From: Ashinkailepas kermadecensis
Lineage: Eukaryota > Arthropoda > Thecostraca > Neolepadidae
Assembly (NCBI GenBank): GCA_034440615.1
Contig: JAOTOM010005141.1
Coordinates: 434,001-498,000 of the forward strand
Direction of reading: 5' to 3'
Length of the DNA: 64,000 bases
The position numbers and the translations under genes were made by a program. The notes beneath the pieces are model-generated. The model did not search any database. It saw nothing but the letters and a program-made list of their open reading frames with translations, and was not told the DNA's origin. Below, in pieces: positions 61,943 through 64,000 of this stretch. The stretch's first letter is position 1. The number at the start of each line of letters is the position of its first letter.

Positions 61943-62117
61943 GGGCGGGGATGGCCGAGTGGTTAAAGGTGTTGAGCTCTGGATACGGAGGTCTCGGGTT
62001 CACCACTCACACCACTCGGGACATTTCCCAATCCCGCGGCCCACCGGCGAAACAGTGTGGGCGGCGCCGTTAGCCGTGACTGTGCATAAAGTGCGTCGGG
62101 AACCGCCCAATAACAAA
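61943..62117 (+). mobile_element. tRNA-derived SINE, ~175 bp
   Basis: The head has an internal polymerase III A box TGGCCGAGTGG and a B-box-like GGGTTCACCAC about 40 bp later, as in a Ser/Leu-type tRNA. The body is unrelated to tRNA and ends CCCAATAACAAA. It is flanked by GTTGTTGGTACTTA (61929-61942) and GTTGTTGGTGCTTA (62118-62131), a 14-bp target duplication with one mismatch. It would depend on a LINE for mobility. Confidence 0.78.
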
Positions 62118-62131
62118 GTTGTTGGTGCTTA

Positions 62132-62588
62132 CCTTGAGTTCGTAGAAGGTGTTGGACGCGACTATGCCTCCCGGTCTTGAGCAGCAGAAGAAGCGTTGGC
62201 AGAATACACTCATGGCTATGGCCACTGGGTCACTCTGACATCTCGCTGCATATTTGACACGACGTCCGCATCAGCTTCGGAATTCACACCTTTAATCTTC
62301 CGAAGGTATTGGGGACATTTCTACGACCCTCTAGATAAACGGTGACTTTTTGCGGTGAGCTGTTACAAAGTCAGTTTTGGCGATGCAGGTCCAGACATGG
62401 TCAAAATATGCACATGTTTTAATTAAGCATCACGCCATAATACCACATTGTAATTCTTGTTACCACCGCCTGAAGTAATTTAATACCAAGTCGGTTGTAA
62501 AATCCGCACTCTGCTTAATACGATTATATCTTTATTACTTCCTAACCCGTCATACGACAGAAGCCAGCTGGCGGCTAAGGCAAAGATT
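62132..62588. other. Unique spacer
   Basis: Nothing recognised. Confidence 0.5.
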
Positions 62589-62589
62589 A

Positions 62590-63062
62590 TCACCGCCAAG
62601 TCTGGAGACAGTCACTGCCCAGCCCAGAAACAGTCACTGCCCAGCCAGAAGATGGTCACTGCCCAGCCTGGAAGCAGTCACTGACCAGCCTGGAGGCAGT
62701 CACTGCACAGCCTGGAGACAGTCAGTGACGAGTCTGGAGACAGTCAGTGGCCAGTCTGGAGACAGTCACTGACCAGCCTGGAGACAGTCACTGCATAGCC
62801 TGGAGACAGTCAGTGACGAGTCTGGAGACAGTCACTGCACAGCCTGGAGGAAGTCAGTGACCAGTATGGAGACAGTCAGTGACCAGTCTGGAGACAGTCA
62901 GTGACCAGTCTAGAGACAGCCAGAGACCAGTCTGGAGACAGCCAGTGACCAGTCTGGAGACAGTCAGTGACCAGTCTGGAGACAGCCAGTGACCAGTCTG
63001 GAGACAGTCAGTGACCAGTCTGGAGACAGCCAGTGACCAGTCTGGAGACAGCCAATGACCAG
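62590..63062. repeat. 22-bp minisatellite, ~21 copies
   Basis: GACCAGTCTGGAGACAGTCA plus GT every 22 bp. The left part uses GCCCAGCC and TGCACAGCC variants, the right part alternates AGTCAGT and AGCCAGT. Confidence 0.95.
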
Positions 63063-64000
63063 CCTGACAGCGATCGCTGAGATGCCAGCGGCACTGTCGC
63101 ACCATGTGCCGAATACTCAGCCGAGCTCGCACCACACGCCCCAGCCGTCTACTCACTGTCAAACGCGCCACAAACCACGTCCCGCCACATTGCACTGCTC
63201 CTGTTTCACTGCCGCGGACACCCGTCGCGCTTCACGTGCCGCCGCCGAACGCGCCGGAACGTCACGGAGCGTCACGGAGCGTCACGCGCCCACCGCCGGC
63301 CGCCGTCGTCGACGGCGACGATGTGACCGATGGCGTCGTCGCGCCGCGTCGGCATCGATTTCGGTGGCGCTGTCTTGCCGCCGGTGCCGCGGCGCGCACT
63401 AATTTGCGCGGCGTGTGCCGGGTGAGAGATGCCCGCCACTCCATGGCTGATGGCGCGCCGGTTATCTGGGCGACGCAGGGCGGCGGCAGCCGGCGGGCGC
63501 TTCCGGGATACGTTGCACCGTCCCTGGCGGCTGTTGGGCGCGAGGTGGTCGGCGCCGCCGCTCCCTGGGAGTTGTGCGGATAATTGGGGCTCGCTTGTCA
63601 CCAGGCGCCCCCGCACGTCTTCGGCTGGTGTTTGACGCCTGGTGTTGCGGCTATGACTACACACTTGGCTGCGCTCGTGATGGCGGTGGTCAATACTGGT
63701 GGTGGTTGGCTGTGTGTTCGCTGTGTGTATTGACTGGCACACTCATGTGAGAAGGTGTCGCTATAGCATCATTTCAGATGCTAACTATACCGCCGAATTG
63801 CTTCTCGTGTCGGAGCGAGACGACTACCTACTCTTGACCTAAAAGCCTTTGGTGCCCGGTGAACAGAAGTCGATGCAATCCGTTAGTAACTAGGATTTGA
63901 AATCCCCTGTTTACCTAGTCTTCCATGACTGTGGAGTATGCACATACCAGCGTGCATGCTAACCGGACAGTTTAGTAACGTAACTAACGCGGATGAAGGA
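63063..64000. other. CpG-rich island (to ~63650) then unique sequence
   Basis: The island contains three GTCACGGAGC-type copies near 63259 and dense CpG. Overlapping frames up to 159 codons show no domain. From 63650 to the end nothing is recognised. Confidence 0.45.

Noticed and set aside
61943..62020. Functional tRNA gene
   Set aside because: A-box matches but the B-box region and acceptor pairing do not form a proper tRNA; body, tail and target duplication indicate a SINE.

Overview
This is eukaryotic, almost certainly invertebrate metazoan, non-coding DNA. There are no prokaryotic gene arrays, no long unique ORFs and no rRNA. Most long open frames are artefacts of tandem repeats. Evidence for an animal is the set of mobile-element relics (Penelope-like, CR1-type and RNase H-type LINEs, a Crypton recombinase, a hAT-like element, a tRNA-derived SINE) and a 16-residue Cks-type start peptide. 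The very dense minisatellites on a GC-rich background would fit a crustacean such as a barnacle, but the species cannot be fixed by reading alone.

Layout. 0-20 kb: a string of unrelated minisatellites (periods about 11 to 130 bp), including a 2.3-kb array of 55-bp units (7.6-9.9 kb) and a 1-kb array of 25-bp units (10.4-11.4 kb). They are separated by short unique islands, some rich in developmental transcription-factor-like motifs. 20-31 kb: mostly unique sequence with GC-rich islands, a (TA)n tract, small arrays, a small MITE-like insertion and a perfect hairpin. 31.2-38.5 kb: a 7.26-kb element with hAT-like terminal inverted repeats and an 8-bp target duplication. Its interior is a ~0.7-kb-armed inverted repeat followed by 4 kb of degenerate satellite, with no transposase seen.

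38.5-43.8 kb: more minisatellites and a (TA)n/(GT)n tract. 43.85-44.91 kb: a fold-back Penelope-like element, in which two ~410-bp arms flank a GIY-YIG endonuclease fragment; a 1.3-kb (GA)n/(TA)n compound microsatellite starts about 30 bp beyond it. 46.95-47.26 kb: the C-terminal end of an RNase H-type LINE. 47.7-57 kb: further arrays (notably 16-bp units at 51.0-52.2 kb) and a CR1-like LINE 3' end. 58.17-60.53 kb: a broken Crypton-like tyrosine recombinase, split by about 1.3 kb that carries the Cks-like peptide and a LINE endonuclease fragment between 16-bp duplications. 61.9-62.1 kb: a tRNA-derived SINE. 62.6-63.06 kb: a 22-bp array, then a GC-rich tail.

No intact host gene could be shown. 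The only host-gene signal is the possible Cks first exon. The window is best read as a gene desert or large intron populated by expanding minisatellites and decayed transposons, with unique islands that may be regulatory.
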